Below are positions 33,130-34,551 of a DNA stretch of 34,551 nucleotides, piece after piece. Below the pieces are notes generated by a model. The model ran no database searches, was not told the DNA's origin, and was given only the letters and a program-made list of their open reading frames with translations. The stretch is from a virus. A program made the translations under genes and the position numbers. The DNA lies in the IMG/VR virus record IMGVR_UViG_3300034104_002007, positions 1 to 34,551 of that record, one strand, 5' to 3'. Positions within the stretch are counted from its first letter, which is position 1. Each line of letters starts with the position of its first letter.

Positions 33130-34515
33130 ATGGCGACAAACAAAAACTTTGAATATCTTGGGAACAATTTTCAAATACAATTACTTAACCAAATCATTGT
33201 AGACAAAGACTTTTCACACTCAATTATTGAGGTAATTGAAAACAATTATTTTGAAAACAAGTATTTTAAAATAATCATTCAAATGATAAAAGAGTACTAT
33301 ACAAAGTATGAACATACACCATCATTTGACACCCTAGAACAAGTCGCAAAATCCGAATTACAACAAGAAACCGCCGTTAAGGTTGTACTTGATACCGTTA
33401 AGAAAATCAAGTCTGCACCTATCGACGGAGCGGATTTTGTTCAGGAAAAGGCACTTAAATTCTGTAAACAACAAGAGTTACAGAAAGTAATGAAAAAGGC
33501 TCAAAAGATTATTGACGGAGGTGAGTTTGAAAACTACGATACTCTAGAAGAATTGGTAAGAGACGCATTACTGGTTGGTTCAAAAGACACCTCAATGCTA
33601 GATGTCTTCTCAAACTTAGACCAAGTGTTAGACGATGACTACAGACACCCAATCCCAATGGGAATACCAGGGATTGATAGACTGTTGAAAGGAGGATTAG
33701 CAAAAGGGGAAATTGGTGTAATATTAGCACCAACTGGTGTAGGGAAGTCAACTGTTTTAACAAAGATTTCAAACCACGCGTTTAACCTAGGATTTAACGT
33801 TCTTCAAGTATTCTTTGAAGACAACCCAAAAGTGATACAGAGAAAACATTTTACTCTCTGGACAAAGATTCACCCTGACGAATTGTCAGAAAAAAAGGAT
33901 GAGGTGATGACTAAAGTAAAAGAAATCAAGGAGACAATGCCAAATGAGTTAATCTTGAAAAAATTACCATCTGATACCAAAACAATGCTTCAAATCAAAA
34001 ATGAGATTAGAAAGATGATTGCTGATGGTGTTAAAATAGATATGGTTGTTTTAGATTACATTGATTGTGTTGTTCCAGATAAAAACCTAGGGGACGAGTG
34101 GAAAAGTGAAGGATCTGTAATGAGAGGATTTGAAGCTATGTGTCACGAATTAAACATTGCTGGTTGGACGGCAACACAGGGAAATAGAGCTTCTATTTCA
34201 TCAGAAGTTGTAACAACAGACCAAATGGGTGGATCAATTAAGAAGGCACAAGTAGGACACGTTATTATTTCAGTAGCAAAGACATTACAACAAAAAGAAA
34301 TGAAATTAGCCACAATAGCAATTACCAAATCTCGTATTGGAGATGACGGTGTGGTGTTTGAAAATTGTAAATTTGATAATGCAATGATTGAAATAGACAC
34401 AGAATCCACAACCACATTTTTAGGTTTAGAAGAACAAAAAGAGGAAAGACAAAGGTTAAGAGTTAAAGAATTGTTGGAAAAAAGACAACAAAGAGAACAA
34501 GAAAAAAAATCATAA
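33130..34515 (+). CDS. gp41: Replicative DNA helicase (DnaB/gp41-like)
   Basis: A 461-residue RecA-fold hexameric helicase. The N-terminal helical domain (1-150) precedes the motor: the strand PIPMGIPGIDRLLKGGLAKGE leads to Walker A APTGVGKST (200-208), Walker B MVVLDYID (305-312), the sensor-like TQGNR (349-353), and the arginine-finger region ITKSRIGDDG (398-407). Its C-terminus is highly charged and helical (QKEERQRLRVKELLEKRQQR). It would unwind the fork 5'-3' ahead of the polymerase, and T4 gp41 (475 aa) is of matching length. A primase is not seen in the window. The call is firm. Confidence 0.93.
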   Translation: MATNKNFEYLGNNFQIQLLNQIIVDKDFSHSIIEVIENNYFENKYFKIIIQMIKEYYTKYEHTPSFDTLEQVAKSELQQETAVKVVLDTVKKIKSAPIDGADFVQEKALKFCKQQELQKVMKKAQKIIDGGEFENYDTLEELVRDALLVGSKDTSMLDVFSNLDQVLDDDYRHPIPMGIPGIDRLLKGGLAKGEIGVILAPTGVGKSTVLTKISNHAFNLGFNVLQVFFEDNPKVIQRKHFTLWTKIHPDELSEKKDEVMTKVKEIKETMPNELILKKLPSDTKTMLQIKNEIRKMIADGVKIDMVVLDYIDCVVPDKNLGDEWKSEGSVMRGFEAMCHELNIAGWTATQGNRASISSEVVTTDQMGGSIKKAQVGHVIISVAKTLQQKEMKLATIAITKSRIGDDGVVFENCKFDNAMIEIDTESTTTFLGLEEQKEERQRLRVKELLEKRQQREQEKKS

Positions 34516-34541
34516 AATAAAAATAATTAAATTAATAAAAA

Positions 34542-34551
34542 ATGGATATTT
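34542..34551 (+). CDS. Start of a further gene, cut by the right edge
   Basis: An ATG at 34542 (MDI...) follows an A/T-rich leader 26 bases after the helicase stop. Only three codons are visible, so nothing can be said of its product; the spacing resembles the other gene starts here. Confidence 0.35.

Overview
The window is an AT-rich stretch of a large tailed-phage genome with a contractile, T4-type (myovirus) tail. The evidence is a chain of recognisable homologues: family B DNA polymerase C-terminus, neck proteins (gp13/gp14-like), tail completion protein (gp15-like), contractile sheath (gp18), tail tube (gp19), a gp26/gp51-like tail assembly protein, tape measure, gp53-like wedge, very large baseplate proteins, gp32-like ssDNA-binding protein, UvsX recombinase, RNase H (FEN family) and gp41/DnaB-like helicase. 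Most genes have A-rich leaders with no Shine-Dalgarno sequence. That hints at a Bacteroidota host, but this is inference only. No tRNA, CRISPR array, transposon or attachment site was seen.

Layout. 1-793 (+): C-terminus of the DNA polymerase, cut by the window edge. 790-5622 (-): in transcription order, a SNF2-type helicase (TTG start), an unknown 124-aa protein followed by a terminator, a metalloprotease-superoxide dismutase fusion, a gp13-like neck protein and an unknown 114-aa protein. 5680-7228 (+): gp14- and gp15-like neck/tail completion genes. 7225-7389 (-): a 54-aa ribbon-helix-helix-like regulator. 7510-28568 (+): the tail module, with a 1215-aa sheath, a HAD-like phosphatase, the tube, a tail assembly protein with a probable +1 programmed frameshift, tape measure, a 1657-aa baseplate protein with an OmpA-like domain, a gp53-like wedge, a 2167-aa hub-like protein, and two small unknowns. 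A strong hairpin terminator at 28570-28606 closes this module. 28677-34515 (+): the replication/recombination module, with gp32-like SSB, a terminator, then a tight overlapping run of uvsX, a C5 cytosine methyltransferase, RNase H, an unknown 149-aa protein and the replicative helicase. A further gene begins at 34542 and runs off the right edge.

How it works together. The replication cluster supplies ssDNA coating (gp32), strand exchange (UvsX), primer removal (RNase H), unwinding (gp41-like helicase), synthesis (polymerase) and probably fork remodelling (SNF2 helicase). The methyltransferase would mark phage DNA. The structural cluster encodes neck, sheath, tube, ruler and baseplate. An octamer close to TATTTAT(A/T/C), read in the gene direction, sits just upstream of most structural transcription units on both strands and may be the phage's late promoter. 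The gp32-like gene instead follows a host-like TTGACT-17 nt-TATATT promoter.

Most unusual items: the zinc metalloprotease fused to a Mn/Fe superoxide dismutase, the apparent +1 frameshift in the tail assembly gene, the HAD-like enzyme between sheath and tube, the OmpA-like domain inside a baseplate protein, and the recurring TATTTAT motif.
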